Shown here one piece after another: positions 1-8,747 of a stretch of DNA of 64,000 bases (position 1 is its first letter; every line of letters begins with the position of its first letter). The DNA is from Antrihabitans stalagmiti (lineage in GTDB: Bacteria; Actinomycetota; Actinomycetes; Mycobacteriales; Mycobacteriaceae). The stretch is from the NCBI RefSeq assembly GCF_016482825.1, contig NZ_JAEMNV010000003.1, positions 248,001 to 312,000 of the forward strand, given 5' to 3'. The position numbers were made by a program, and so were the translations under genes. The notes under the pieces were generated by a model. That model made no database searches, was not told the origin of the DNA, and saw nothing but the letters and a program-made list of their open reading frames with translations.

Positions 1-1
1 C

Positions 2-937
2 GCGGACGGACGGGAGAAGTTCAGGATTCCGGCCGCTGTCACCGAGGCTGCTGTCGGGAACCGGGCACTGAGCCTGTTCCGCGGCGACTTGGAGTCGGCG
101 CTGTACGGCGCGGTTGCCGACCTCGTCGACATCCGTTTCGGCACCACGGTGCAGGCCGTCGCCCCGACCTCCGGGGAAGTCGCGGTCACCCTCAGTGATG
201 GCGACCGCCTGCAAACCGAACTCCTCGTCGGCGCCGACGGCGTGCACTCCCGAGTCCGCGAGCTCGTATTCGGTGCCGAGCCCGAATACTTCGTGGACCA
301 GGGCCACATGGTCGGCGCGTTTCCGCTGGAAACAGTTCTCGAGCACTTACCAAAGGGTGTCGGCACCACCTTTATCGGACCCGGACGCACGGCCGCGGTG
401 ATGAACCTGGGACCTGAACGGTCCTCGGCGTTCTTCACCTACCGCTGCCCCGACCCTGGCACCGAACTGGCACTCGGCGCCGCACCCGCTCTCACCCGAG
501 CCTTCGGGGATCTCGGAGGCGGTGTCGCCGACGCCCTCCACCAACTCGCGGCCGATCCCGACTCCGCCTACTTCGACTCGGTCGGCCAAATCGTGATGGA
601 TCGCTGGAGTCACGACCGAGTCGTCCTACTCGGGGACGCAGCATGGTGCGTAACGGTATTCGCCGGCTACGGTGCCGCCTTGGCCCTCGACGGCGCCGAC
701 CGGCTCGGCGCCGCGCTCGCGGCGAACGGCGACGACATTCCCACCGCACTCGACGCCTGGGAGACGTCGTTGCGCCCGGAAGTACACAAACGACAGGCAT
801 TGGCCCGGAAAGGAATCAGCCGATTCGCGCCGCCATCACGCACACATGTGTGGGCTGGCGAACTGATGCTCCGCGCCATCCAGCTTCCCGGCATCCGCGG
901 CCTGGTCCGACGCGCCATCCAGCGCGCCAACAACTAG
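2..937 (+). CDS. FAD-dependent monooxygenase (PHBH-fold), 5' end outside window
   Basis: The reading frame is open from base 2, so the N-terminus, including the GxGxxG FAD-binding segment, lies upstream of the window. The visible part (about 311 residues) contains RGDLESALYGA, a typical helix of class A flavin monooxygenases, the segment LLVGADGVHSRVR, and the second FAD motif LLGDAAWCVTVFAGYGAALAL (GD...GxG). Proteins of this family use FAD and NAD(P)H to hydroxylate aromatic rings or polyketides, including tetracycline-inactivating members. The usual motif is GDAAH; here His is replaced by Trp (GDAAW). A TTG at 89 could start a shorter product, but homology clearly continues upstream, so I treat this as a 3' partial gene. 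Substrate unknown. Confidence 0.85.
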   Translation, partial: ADGREKFRIPAAVTEAAVGNRALSLFRGDLESALYGAVADLVDIRFGTTVQAVAPTSGEVAVTLSDGDRLQTELLVGADGVHSRVRELVFGAEPEYFVDQGHMVGAFPLETVLEHLPKGVGTTFIGPGRTAAVMNLGPERSSAFFTYRCPDPGTELALGAAPALTRAFGDLGGGVADALHQLAADPDSAYFDSVGQIVMDRWSHDRVVLLGDAAWCVTVFAGYGAALALDGADRLGAALAANGDDIPTALDAWETSLRPEVHKRQALARKGISRFAPPSRTHVWAGELMLRAIQLPGIRGLVRRAIQRANN

Positions 938-1473
938 TCGGGTGCCACGTTCGGCGACTGAACACCGCGAGTTCGGCGCACAGCAAAGGCTCTGCCCCAA
1001 ATGTGTCACTGAATACGACGGAATCGAATACGCACGGATACCCATAGTCTCCGCGACTTGCGTGTCGTCAACTGCGACAGCGTATTTCGAGGCGAGTCTA
1101 GTTTGAACCGCTTGCGGGGAACGATTACAAGGGATCAGGAGTTGGGACCGCGTGTGTTAATGCTTCCGCGAATCGGGGGGGGCGAGACCGAGGCTGGTCC
1201 TCTTCGCTAGGTCGGTCGCTGCGGTCGCATTCAGCACCAGATGCATGTGCCCTGGTCCTGTGACGGTCGCAGGCAAGATGCAGAACGGACCGTCGCCAGT
1301 CTGAGACGTCAGGAATACCTGACGGAGTTCCCTTGCGGCCCAAGGACGCACTCGTGTCCGCGATCTTTCTGAGAACGCGACCTGCGGTTTTGCTTCCGGA
1401 CCGCAAGATGCGTAACGATTTATTTGAGAAACCGCGAAGCTATTCGAGAACCTGCGACCTACACAACAACCCA
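938..1473. other. Intergenic region without a supported gene
   Basis: This 536-bp stretch lies between the convergent ends of the monooxygenase and dnaB. Minus-strand open frames around 1125-1474 have no recognisable domain and no convincing ribosome binding site. I see no strong hairpin followed by T-rich sequence and no tRNA-like cloverleaf. It may contain a decayed gene, but I cannot support one. Confidence 0.5.
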
Positions 1474-3753
1474 TTACCCCCGCGCCATGTCGACGAAGCG
1501 GCTCAGATGTAGTTGGTGCGCAACGGTAATGGTGGCTGTCGGACCGTTTCGGTGCTTGCCGAGGATGAGGTCGGCTTCACCGCCGCGTGGGTCGTCGCGT
1601 TCGAAGGCGTCGGGGCGGTGCAGCAGGATCACCATGTCGGCGTCCTGCTCGAGTGATCCGGATTCACGAAGGTCGGACACCATGGGGCGCTTGTCCGTTC
1701 GCTGTTCGGGGCCACGGTTCAGCTGACTGATCGCGACGACGGGAACTTCGAGTTCCTTCGCCATCAGCTTGAGGCTTCGCGAGAATTCGGAGACTTCCTG
1801 CTGACGTGATTCGACCTTCTTGCCGGAGGTCATCAGCTGAAGGTAGTCCACCACAATAAGATTCAGGTCGTGCTTTTGTTTGAGTCGCCGCGCCTTCGCC
1901 CGGATTTCCATCATGGTGAGGTTGGGCGAATCGTCGACGAACAGTGGTGCTTCGCTGATTTCGCTCATACGGCGGGCGAGGCGCGTCCAGTCGTCGTCGC
2001 TCATTCGGCCCGAGCGCATGTCGCCGAGCTTGATCTTCGCCTCGGCGGACAGCAGACGCATGACGATTTCGGTGCGGCTCATCTCCAAGGAGAAGATGAC
2101 GCTGGTGCGGCCGTGCTTCACGGAGCAGGACCGCATGAAATCCAGTCCGAGAGTTGAGTTGTGGGTCGGCACCATGGATCGGCCTGCGAGGTACATGTGG
2201 TCTTCGTTGTCGACCTCGACGCAGCGGACCGGAACGCTATCGATGCGGCGGACCGCGATGATGTACCGCGACGCGACCTCGGCGACCGGATTGCTTGCGC
2301 AGCGTTCCTTGTGCAGCAACGCCTTTCGGTGCAGCGTGAAAAGATCTTCGTCGGTTGCGAGGGTGAGGGTGTAACCAGCCTCGGAGGTCGCGGTGCTGCA
2401 GCTGTAGCCGAGGCTGACGACAAGCTCTGCGATGGTACGAACGAGAATTGAACTGGTGCAGGAGAATTCGACCGAACCGTCGTCCGTCACCACACCTTCG
2501 GCATCGAGCAGTCCGGCGAGCAGTTCACGACGTTGTGCCTGCGATCCGCGTAGGTACTCGATCGGAATGTGCTTGTCACCGAATACTCCGACGGCGCGCA
2601 GTAGACCGGCCGAGTGGTGGCCTTCTGCTTCTACGCGGGCGATGATCGCATGTTCCGCAACGATATTCGCGGTTTCGGCATCGCCACCGGCAAGCCAGAC
2701 GCCGAGTGTGTACGGACCCACCAGCAGGTCGCGCGAACGCAGCTGCAGTGGCTCGGTGTTGGCAACCGAGTGGTCGTCGTGCAGGGTAACCGCGATTTCG
2801 CCGGTAGTGCGGACCGCATCGTTGGCGAGGGTGGCGGTGAGCCACTGGTGCTCCTCGTCGGCGATGAGCACGGTGCCGTCGGAGAATTCGACCTCGAAGC
2901 ATGGACGGTCGACCATGATCTCGGTTGCGGCGACGACCTTGGTTGCGCGGCCGCGTCCGTCGAGCAGTTCGTCGCCGACAGTGACGGCGCCCATCGTGGT
3001 CCAACCGCTCGGCGTCGGGAGGGGAGTGTCGAGTGCAAGTGCCTTACCGACACCGGGTCGGGCGGCGACGATGATCATCTGGCCGGGGTGCAGACCGTTG
3101 GTGACCTCGTCCAGCTCGGCGAATCCCGTTGGGACACCGAGAGAGATGCCGCCACGGCTGGCGATGGAGTCGATCTCGTCCATCGTCGGCTGGAGCAGTT
3201 CTTCGAGGGCGACGAAATCTTCGGCGGTGCGGCGTTCGGTGACCTCGTAGATCTCGGCCTGTGCGCGATCGACCACCTCGGCCACGTCCTGGCCGTCAGC
3301 GCCCGCGTAGCCGTACTGGACGATGCGGGTGCCCGCCTGGACCAGCCGACGCAAAATGGCCTTCTCAGCAACGATCTCGGCGTAGAAGCCGGCATTCGCC
3401 GCCGTCGGCACGGTCTGCGTCAACGTGATGAGGTACGGCGCGCCCCCGATACGGCGCAGCTCGCCCTTGCGATCGAGTTCCGCGGACACTGTCACCGGGT
3501 CGGCAGGTTCGCCACGCGAGTACAGATCGAGGATGGCGTCGTACACACACTGGTGGGCCGGGCGGTAGAAGTCTTCGGGCTTGAGTCGCTCGAGAACGTC
3601 GGCGATCGCGTCCTTGCTCAGGAGCATTCCGCCGAGAACGGATTGTTCCGCAGCCATGTCCTGCGGTGGCTGCCGACCGAAATCTTCACCGGTTGGCGGC
3701 TGCTCCGAGGGGCCTTGGTAATCCGTCCTACCACGATCGTCCACAACCGCCAT
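1474..3753 (-). CDS. dnaB: Replicative DNA helicase DnaB, interrupted by an intein
   Basis: DnaB is the hexameric helicase that unwinds DNA ahead of the replisome. The N-terminal primase-interacting domain (about residues 20-180; QDMAAEQSVLGGMLLS) is followed by the RecA-like ATPase domain. Walker A is split: ARPGVGK ends at residue 237, a 295-residue intein follows (238-532), and the helicase resumes with STLGLDF. Walker B LIVVDYLQLM and SQLNRGPEQR are intact. Removing the intein leaves 464 residues, a normal length. The site occupied by the M. tuberculosis intein (DLRESG/SLEQDAD) is uninterrupted here. I chose ATG at 3753 (MAVVDD, as in mycobacteria) with AGAGGGG upstream; a TTG at 3777 would add eight residues. 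Splicing must occur before the protein can bind ATP. Confidence 0.96.
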   Translation of the reverse strand: MAVVDDRGRTDYQGPSEQPPTGEDFGRQPPQDMAAEQSVLGGMLLSKDAIADVLERLKPEDFYRPAHQCVYDAILDLYSRGEPADPVTVSAELDRKGELRRIGGAPYLITLTQTVPTAANAGFYAEIVAEKAILRRLVQAGTRIVQYGYAGADGQDVAEVVDRAQAEIYEVTERRTAEDFVALEELLQPTMDEIDSIASRGGISLGVPTGFAELDEVTNGLHPGQMIIVAARPGVGKALALDTPLPTPSGWTTMGAVTVGDELLDGRGRATKVVAATEIMVDRPCFEVEFSDGTVLIADEEHQWLTATLANDAVRTTGEIAVTLHDDHSVANTEPLQLRSRDLLVGPYTLGVWLAGGDAETANIVAEHAIIARVEAEGHHSAGLLRAVGVFGDKHIPIEYLRGSQAQRRELLAGLLDAEGVVTDDGSVEFSCTSSILVRTIAELVVSLGYSCSTATSEAGYTLTLATDEDLFTLHRKALLHKERCASNPVAEVASRYIIAVRRIDSVPVRCVEVDNEDHMYLAGRSMVPTHNSTLGLDFMRSCSVKHGRTSVIFSLEMSRTEIVMRLLSAEAKIKLGDMRSGRMSDDDWTRLARRMSEISEAPLFVDDSPNLTMMEIRAKARRLKQKHDLNLIVVDYLQLMTSGKKVESRQQEVSEFSRSLKLMAKELEVPVVAISQLNRGPEQRTDKRPMVSDLRESGSLEQDADMVILLHRPDAFERDDPRGGEADLILGKHRNGPTATITVAHQLHLSRFVDMARG
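2158..3042 (-). mobile_element. Class 3-type intein in DnaB P-loop with degenerate LAGLIDADG endonuclease
   Basis: The insertion begins with Ala238 (ALALDTPLP) directly after Walker A Lys237 and ends VPTHN at Asn532, with Ser533 as the +1 residue. It lacks an N-terminal Cys or Ser nucleophile. It has the WCT triplet of class 3 inteins: Trp304 in block B (EEHQW), Cys511 in block F (VPVRCVEVD) and Thr530 in block G (VPTHN). Class 3 inteins use the block F Cys as first nucleophile. A central region resembles a LAGLIDADG homing endonuclease: LGVWLAGGD (350-358) and LAGLLDAEG (412-420). The first motif appears to have lost its catalytic acid and the second has Glu for Asp, so endonuclease activity is doubtful. 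The P-loop site matches that of the M. smegmatis DnaB class 3 intein. Confidence 0.9.
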
Positions 3754-3931
3754 GCGATCGCCTGCCCCTCTCGTCAAGACACGTTGGTGCCGCTGTTAGC
3801 TCGGCAGCTTTGCTCGAACGTCCGTTCTACCCCGACGTACCGACAACCCGGCCCTGGCAACTGTGACAAGGGGGCTTTCGTCGGACGCTTGCAAGACCAT
3901 ATGGACTAACCGGGCGGTGTTCAAACTGCCC

Positions 3932-4072
3932 TGTGGACGCACTTGGGGAGCAATTGTGGAATCACGTGGATAGCTTTGTGCACCGGTTGTGGATAACCTG
4001 AGGATAAGTGCATGTCACAGTAAGATAACTGCAGCTAGAGTGCTGTTTTTGAAAGATTTTCACTGTGGACTA
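3932..4072 (+). promoter_or_regulatory. Group of DnaA-box-like sites upstream of dnaB
   Basis: The 3754-4270 gap between rplI and dnaB is less GC-rich than its surroundings. It holds several same-orientation copies of TGTGGA(T/C)AA, the complement of the DnaA box TT(A/G)TCCACA. There is a perfect copy at 3988-3996, 8/9 matches at 3999-4007 (TGAGGATAA) and 4064-4072 (TGTGGACTA), and 7/9 matches at 3932-3940 and 3965-3973. TGTGGA also occurs at 3955. The site lies directly upstream of dnaB, so DnaA-linked control of dnaB, or DnaA titration, is a reasonable inference. No protein binding is shown, and the weaker matches could be chance. Confidence 0.5.
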
Positions 4073-4270
4073 ATCCCGTCGCGGCGTGTCGCGGAAGTGG
4101 CATTCTCGGGCGTGTTGGGTAAACAACCACTTAACTGCAATATGACATTCCCCACAGGATAAGCAGTCTGTTTCAAAGCACCATTCAAACGTAAGCATCG
4201 GTAGACGAACGACTTTTGCGGTTGTGTATTCATTATCGGCAAACCCGTCGCGAACACGCACGCAACACGC

Positions 4271-4308
4271 CGAACGGCCCCGCGAACCAATGTTCGCGGG
4301 GCCGTTCG
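4271..4308 (-). terminator. Hairpin terminator of the rpsF-ssb-rpsR-rplI operon
   Basis: A perfect 16-bp stem (4271-4286 with 4293-4308) closes a six-base loop (CCAATG), 14 bases beyond the rplI stop codon. There is no long T-tract, which is usual for actinobacterial terminators. Confidence 0.8.
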
Positions 4309-4321
4309 GTGAGCGTTGTGG

Positions 4322-4777
4322 CTAGGCGCCGACGACGTCCAAATCGAACTTCGCCGTCACATCAGGATGCAGGCTCACGCTGACAGCGTGCTTGCCTGTC
4401 GCCTTGATGTGAGCCTTGGGCAGCTCGACGCTGCGCTTGTCGACGACGGGGCCGCCAGCGGCCTTGATCGCGCCGGCAACATCGGCCGGGGTGACCGAAC
4501 CGAAGAGCTTGCCCGAACCGCCCGCAGTCTTCACCGTGAGGGTGACTGCGGCGAGGTTCTCGATGGCCTGCTTGAGCTCGTTGGCATGCTCGAGCCCACG
4601 GACCTGACGGGCCTCCTGTGCACGACGAATGCCCTCGACCTGCTTCTCGGCGCCACGGGTGGCGACGATGGCAAGGCCACGAGGAAGCAGGAAGTTGCGG
4701 CCATATCCGTCTTTGACCTCGACGGTATCGCCTGGGACGCCGAGGTTGTCGACGTCAGCTGTAAGGATCAGCTTCAT
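4322..4777 (-). CDS. rplI: 50S ribosomal protein L9
   Basis: L9 binds 23S rRNA and helps keep the reading frame. The 151-residue protein starts [13 protein letters not shown] and has the N-terminal rRNA-binding motif [20 protein letters not shown] long helix (about 40-75) links to the C-terminal domain with [15 protein letters not shown]. Length and order are standard. It is the last gene of the rpsF-ssb-rpsR-rplI operon, 14 bp after rpsR and just before the terminator. Confidence 0.98.
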   Translation of the reverse strand: MKLILTADVDNLGVPGDTVEVKDGYGRNFLLPRGLAIVATRGAEKQVEGIRRAQEARQVRGLEHANELKQAIENLAAVTLTVKTAGGSGKLFGSVTPADVAGAIKAAGGPVVDKRSVELPKAHIKATGKHAVSVSLHPDVTAKFDLDVVGA

Positions 4778-4791
4778 GATTGACTCCTCTC

Positions 4792-5052
4792 TCAGCGACC
4801 GGTGGTGGCGTAAGGAAGCAGCGCAACCTCACGCGAATTCTTGACTGCGATCGCGATATCACGCTGGTGCTGAACGCAGTTGCCTGTGACACGACGGGCG
4901 CGGATCTTGCCGCGGTCGCTGACGTACTTACGCAGCAACGTCGTGTCCTTGTAGTTGATGGACTGCTCGCTCTGATTCTTCGACCGTGCGGCCTTGCAGA
5001 ACGTGCATGCCTTCTTCTTGATTACCTTGTCGCGCGCGGGCGGCTTCGGCAT
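4792..5052 (-). CDS. rpsR: 30S ribosomal protein S18 (zinc-ribbon C+ type)
   Basis: S18 pairs with S6 on the 30S platform. The 86-residue protein contains [21 protein letters not shown], the S18 signature. It keeps the CTFC pair plus Cys and His in GNCVQHQ, so this is the zinc-binding (C+) form. Mycobacteria have a second zinc-free S18 made under zinc starvation; none is in this window. The gene sits between ssb and rplI in a standard operon. Confidence 0.97.
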   Translation of the reverse strand: MPKPPARDKVIKKKACTFCKAARSKNQSEQSINYKDTTLLRKYVSDRGKIRARRVTGNCVQHQRDIAIAVKNSREVALLPYATTGR

Positions 5053-5096
5053 TGGTCAATCTCCGTAACTTATTGGTTGTTCGATCCTGGGAAGGA

Positions 5097-5630
5097 TCAG
5101 AACGGGGGTTCGTCGTCAGCTGCGCGGGAACCACCGAAGGAGCCGGACGCCTGCGGCGCACTGCCCCATGGATCGTCGCCGCCGCCGGAAGGCTGCTGCT
5201 GATTCGGACGGCCACCGCCCGATCCACCGGAAGAACCGAAGCCTCCGCCGCCGCCACCACTACCGCGATTTGCCTTGTTGACCTTTGCGGTTGCGTAGCG
5301 AAGCGATGGGCCGATCTCGTCGACCTCCAGCTCCATGACAGTGCGCTTCTCACCCTCACGAGTTTCGTACGAGCGCTGCTTGAGTCGCCCGCTCACGATC
5401 ACTCGCGAACCCCGAGTAAGGCTTTCCGCAACGTTTTCCGCTGCTTCGCGCCAAATGTTGCAGCGCAGAAACAGTGCTTCGCCGTCTTTCCATTCGTTGG
5501 TCTGACGATCGAAAGCACGGGGTGTGGACGCGACCGTGAAGTTCGCGACCGCAGCACCCGCGGGGGTGAAACGGAGCTCGGGATCAGCCGTCAAGTTTCC
5601 TATAACGGTGATGATGGTGTCGCCTGCCAT
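5097..5630 (-). CDS. ssb: Single-stranded DNA-binding protein
   Basis: SSB coats single-stranded DNA during replication, repair and recombination. Residues 1-110 form the OB-fold ([25 protein letters not shown]). They are followed by a Gly/Gln/Pro-rich disordered linker and the acidic tip DDEPPF, which recruits partner proteins. The length of 177 residues is close to mycobacterial SSB. The start is supported by AGGAGGAA just upstream. The gene lies between rpsF and rpsR, as is common in bacteria. Confidence 0.98.
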   Translation of the reverse strand: MAGDTIITVIGNLTADPELRFTPAGAAVANFTVASTPRAFDRQTNEWKDGEALFLRCNIWREAAENVAESLTRGSRVIVSGRLKQRSYETREGEKRTVMELEVDEIGPSLRYATAKVNKANRGSGGGGGGFGSSGGSGGGRPNQQQPSGGGDDPWGSAPQASGSFGGSRAADDEPPF

Positions 5631-5710
5631 GTGGTTCCTCCTGCGTTGTGTGGAGTCTGTTTGCGCTAGAGCCTAGGTGTTGGTACCGACGGCTCGGGGG
5701 CAGACAGAAA

Positions 5711-5998
5711 TCACTTGTCCTGTCGCAGGACCTTGGTGCGCAGTACCGATTCGTTCAGCGAGAGCTGACGATCGAGTTCGCTGACCGTTGCGGGCTCGGC
5801 GCTGATATCGATCACCGCGTAGATGCCCTCGGTGTGCTTGAGAATTTCGTAGGCCAGACGGCGCTTTCCCCAGACATCGACCTTGTCGACCTTGCCGCCA
5901 TCCTGGCGAACAACGTTGAGAAAGGTATCGAGCGATGGGGCGACGGTGCGCTCGTCCAGATTGGGATCGAGAATAACCATCAGTTCGTAATGACGCAT
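5711..5998 (-). CDS. rpsF: 30S ribosomal protein S6
   Basis: S6 binds 16S rRNA with S18. The 95-residue protein has [16 protein letters not shown] at the start and the conserved [15 protein letters not shown] very strong Shine-Dalgarno sequence (AGGAGGTGATGAGG, complement of 6003-6016) precedes the ATG. This is the first gene of the operon, transcribed divergently from the membrane glycosyltransferase at 6204; the 205-bp gap should hold both promoters. Confidence 0.98.
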   Translation of the reverse strand: MRHYELMVILDPNLDERTVAPSLDTFLNVVRQDGGKVDKVDVWGKRRLAYEILKHTEGIYAVIDISAEPATVSELDRQLSLNESVLRTKVLRQDK

Positions 5999-6203
5999 AA
6001 GACCTCATCACCTCCTATGGACTGTGAACGGCCACGGACGTTCCGTGGCAGGAGGGTCGTTGCGTCAGCAACCTTTGCAGGGTACACGAGGGGTCGCTGA
6101 CCTGCGAAATCGTCTCGTGGCCGCCATCGGTCCGATACGCGGGGACCCGTTTTCGGCGTAGCAGCCGGAAAACCTGAGACGTACGCCACCTAGGCTGGTC
6201 GTC

Positions 6204-7571
6204 ATGCGCACCGGTGCCCCCGCGGGTAGAAAGACGATCGCCCTGATCGTCGCGTCATGCGGGCTCACGCTGTTGCTCGCCTACTTCAACAAGGCCAGAT
6301 GTGCCGGCGCGCCGTTCGACGGCTACGGCCGCTCCTTGATCTTCGACAAGATCAAGGACAGCCGGTTCTGCTACTCCGACATCCAGTACCTCTGGCTCGG
6401 ACGCGACATCAACAACCACGTCTTTCCCTATATCGACGGCGGCATCACCAGCGGTGGCGCGCTCACGGGTGGCACAGTCGAGTACCCGGTCCTCAGCGGT
6501 GCCTTGATGTGGCTCGGCGCGACGGGCGCGCACAACGACGCCCAGTTCCTGCTCAACTCCGCGCTGCTACTGGCACCGTTCGCGCTGCTCACCGCGTGGA
6601 TGCTCGGTCGTCTCGCCGGTCGGGCGGCGCTGCTGTGGTCCATCGGCTCACCCCTGGTGCTGTACGCATTCCACAACTGGGAACTTCCTGTTGTGCTGAC
6701 CTCGGTCGGCGCGATCTTCCTCATGACCTTCGAGCGGATACCCCTGCGGCGCAGGGCAATCGGTGCGGCGATACTGCTCGCGCTCGGCTTCTGCCTGAAG
6801 CTCTACCCGGGCGCGTTCGTCATACCGCTCCTGCTCTATGTGGCGACCGGCGGAGTTGGTGGCCGAGAGTTGCCCGAAAAACTGAAGGGCCGCTTCGATA
6901 TTCGTGGCGCCATCGCTGTCGCCGGTGCCGCGTCCGCAACGGTGATCGCCGTCAACCTGCCGTTCGTGCTTGCCGGTTTCGACGGCTGGCGCGCGTCCTT
7001 CACGTTCCAGCAGAAGCGTGAAGCCGACATCACCACCAATTCGATTTGGTACTGGGGACTTCGGCCGATGTTCGCCGACGATGCCGGGAGCGACGAGGCC
7101 TACAACCACGCGGTTGCCATCGCGTCACCGCTGCTCGTCTTCGGTGCGTTCGCGCTTGCGGTCTGGCTCGGCTGGCGGCGATTCCAATCCGTCGGCACCT
7201 ACCCGTGGGTCGCGGTGAGCGGCGCGATGTTGTGCGGATTTATGTTGTTCCACAAGGTGCATTCGCCGCAGTACACGCTATGGCTACTGCCGTTCCTCGT
7301 ATTGTTCGCGGTCCCGTGGACGTCCGTCTTGGCGTATCTCGTTGCTGACGCCGCCATCGGCATCGGCGTGTTCCTGTACTTCCACTCGTTGGCGACGAAC
7401 GGTGCCGTCGACCTGATGGAGAACATCGTCCAGTTCGGTGTGTGGGGTCAGGCCATCTTGCTCGTGTTCTTCTTCTTCGCGTTCCTGCGTGTTCGTACAC
7501 GCGGTGCGCCACGCTCGGTAGAAGGCGAATCCGCTGCGCCGCAGGGTGATCTGGTCGCTTCGGCGCACTGA
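6204..7571 (+). CDS. GT87-type (DUF2029) membrane mannosyltransferase-like protein
   Basis: This is a 455-residue multi-pass membrane protein with about ten hydrophobic helices. It carries an early Asp-containing loop (SDIQYLWLGRDI) and TGGTVEYPVLSG, like Rv0051-type and GT87 polyprenol-phosphate-mannose-dependent transferases. GT87 enzymes such as PimE add mannose to phosphatidylinositol mannosides or lipomannan on the outer membrane face. The sequence resembles the protein at 27797-29368, so the two are probably paralogues. Acceptor and linkage cannot be told. It is divergent from rpsF and convergent with the antiporter at 7586. Confidence 0.8.
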   Translation: MRTGAPAGRKTIALIVASCGLTLLLAYFNKARCAGAPFDGYGRSLIFDKIKDSRFCYSDIQYLWLGRDINNHVFPYIDGGITSGGALTGGTVEYPVLSGALMWLGATGAHNDAQFLLNSALLLAPFALLTAWMLGRLAGRAALLWSIGSPLVLYAFHNWELPVVLTSVGAIFLMTFERIPLRRRAIGAAILLALGFCLKLYPGAFVIPLLLYVATGGVGGRELPEKLKGRFDIRGAIAVAGAASATVIAVNLPFVLAGFDGWRASFTFQQKREADITTNSIWYWGLRPMFADDAGSDEAYNHAVAIASPLLVFGAFALAVWLGWRRFQSVGTYPWVAVSGAMLCGFMLFHKVHSPQYTLWLLPFLVLFAVPWTSVLAYLVADAAIGIGVFLYFHSLATNGAVDLMENIVQFGVWGQAILLVFFFFAFLRVRTRGAPRSVEGESAAPQGDLVASAH

Positions 7572-7585
7572 AAACGCAACGAGCG

Positions 7586-8722
7586 CTATACCTTCGTAAG
7601 CCCCCTGCGCACCGCCAGCGATCCTGCGAGACCGGCGACCGCCATCGTCACCAGCGCGCCGAGAATGATTGCCGCCGGCTCGCCCGGTTGGAGAATGTTC
7701 AGTTGGGTGCCAACCGTGACGGCTGCAATCGGGACGCCGAGTTGGGTCGCGGCGAGTGCACCGAGCGGCAGTGGCTGACCTAGTAGTCGGGTGACGCAAT
7801 GGACGGCGACGGCGCCGATTCCGAGCGCGAGACCCAGCCCGATGTAGCCGGGGTGCTCGACGAGTTCTCGGAGATCGATCTTGGCGCCGAGCCAGACGAA
7901 AAACAGAGGTCCGAGAAAGCCGTCGTTCACGGCGAACAGCTGCTTGGCCACCCGCCGCGGCTCGCCGACACCGGCGACTGCGAGGCCGGCTGCGAAGCCC
8001 GCCAACATGATCGACACATGACTTGTTGTCGCAACAGCGGCAAGAGCGAACAGGATGGCGAGGCTGACGCGGAGCTCGATCGCGAACTTGCGGTCCTCGG
8101 ACAGTTTGTGGACGCGTTTGCGAAGCCCAGAACTCTCCAGGTACCGCAACGCGAAGAACAGGGCCACCGCGCACAGCGAAACGAGTACTGCCCCGATAGC
8201 GGCTCGAACAGCGTTGTCTTTGTCGATGACCAAGGGCAGCGCGACAATACACGCGGTATCCGCGATCGCCACCTGCGCCGTCATCTCGAGAATCGACGTT
8301 CCACGCAGGCTCAGGGAATCGACTATCGGCAGGATCAACGCTGCCGACGACGATGCGAGCAGCACGGCGTACAAAGCCGCATGGCCGGTGTCGAACATAT
8401 GGGCAAGTACAACCGCCAGCATTGCTGCGAGAACGCCGACGAGCGCGGCACGACCCGCCCCCTTGCCGATTGCCGACCGTACAGCTGGATCACGCACCGG
8501 CACATGGGTTCCCGCAACGAACATCGTAACTGCGAAACCGACATCGGCAAGAAAGGTGAACGTCGGCTCGGACGCGTCGATGATCGCGAATCCTGTTGCA
8601 CCGAAGATGATTCCGGCACCAAGCTCGCCCAGCACGACCGGAATGTTCCAGCTCTTGCGAGCCGCAAGCAAAGGACCGGCGAGGCCGATCGCCATGATCA
8701 GCGCCAGTGTCGAGAAGCTCAT
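7586..8722 (-). CDS. Cation:proton antiporter (CPA2 / Kef-like)
   Basis: This 378-residue membrane protein has about 12 hydrophobic segments and no regulatory TrkA domain. Characteristic stretches include VVLGELGAGIIFGATG near the N-terminus and FFVWLGAKIDLRELVEH, a variant of the GLxxDL segment of CPA2 exchangers. Such proteins exchange Na+ or K+ for H+. The ATG at 8722 was chosen because the longer open frame upstream codes in the wrong frame over the next gene. It lies 25 bp after the small gene at 8748 and may be co-transcribed with it. Ion specificity unknown. Confidence 0.85.
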   Translation of the reverse strand: MSFSTLALIMAIGLAGPLLAARKSWNIPVVLGELGAGIIFGATGFAIIDASEPTFTFLADVGFAVTMFVAGTHVPVRDPAVRSAIGKGAGRAALVGVLAAMLAVVLAHMFDTGHAALYAVLLASSSAALILPIVDSLSLRGTSILEMTAQVAIADTACIVALPLVIDKDNAVRAAIGAVLVSLCAVALFFALRYLESSGLRKRVHKLSEDRKFAIELRVSLAILFALAAVATTSHVSIMLAGFAAGLAVAGVGEPRRVAKQLFAVNDGFLGPLFFVWLGAKIDLRELVEHPGYIGLGLALGIGAVAVHCVTRLLGQPLPLGALAATQLGVPIAAVTVGTQLNILQPGEPAAIILGALVTMAVAGLAGSLAVRRGLTKV

Positions 8723-8747
8723 CGTCCGAGAGTGATTCCGCCGGAGC

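Noticed and set aside
1157-1474. Minus-strand open frame downstream of dnaB
   Set aside because: No RBS, no recognisable family; possibly a decayed gene but not supportable.
2614-3909. Long plus-strand open frame (431 codons) opposite dnaB
   Set aside because: It mirrors the third-position GC pattern of dnaB, has no domain and is broken outside the dnaB region; the minus-strand protein is clearly real.
3754-4270. Calling the DnaA-box region the chromosomal origin oriC
   Set aside because: No dnaA-dnaN flanks and no clear AT-rich unwinding element; in related genomes oriC lies tens of kb away between dnaA and dnaN.
4060-4290. Minus-strand 76-codon frame between rplI and dnaB
   Set aside because: Overlaps the rplI terminator and the DnaA-box region, with no domain; unlikely to be translated.
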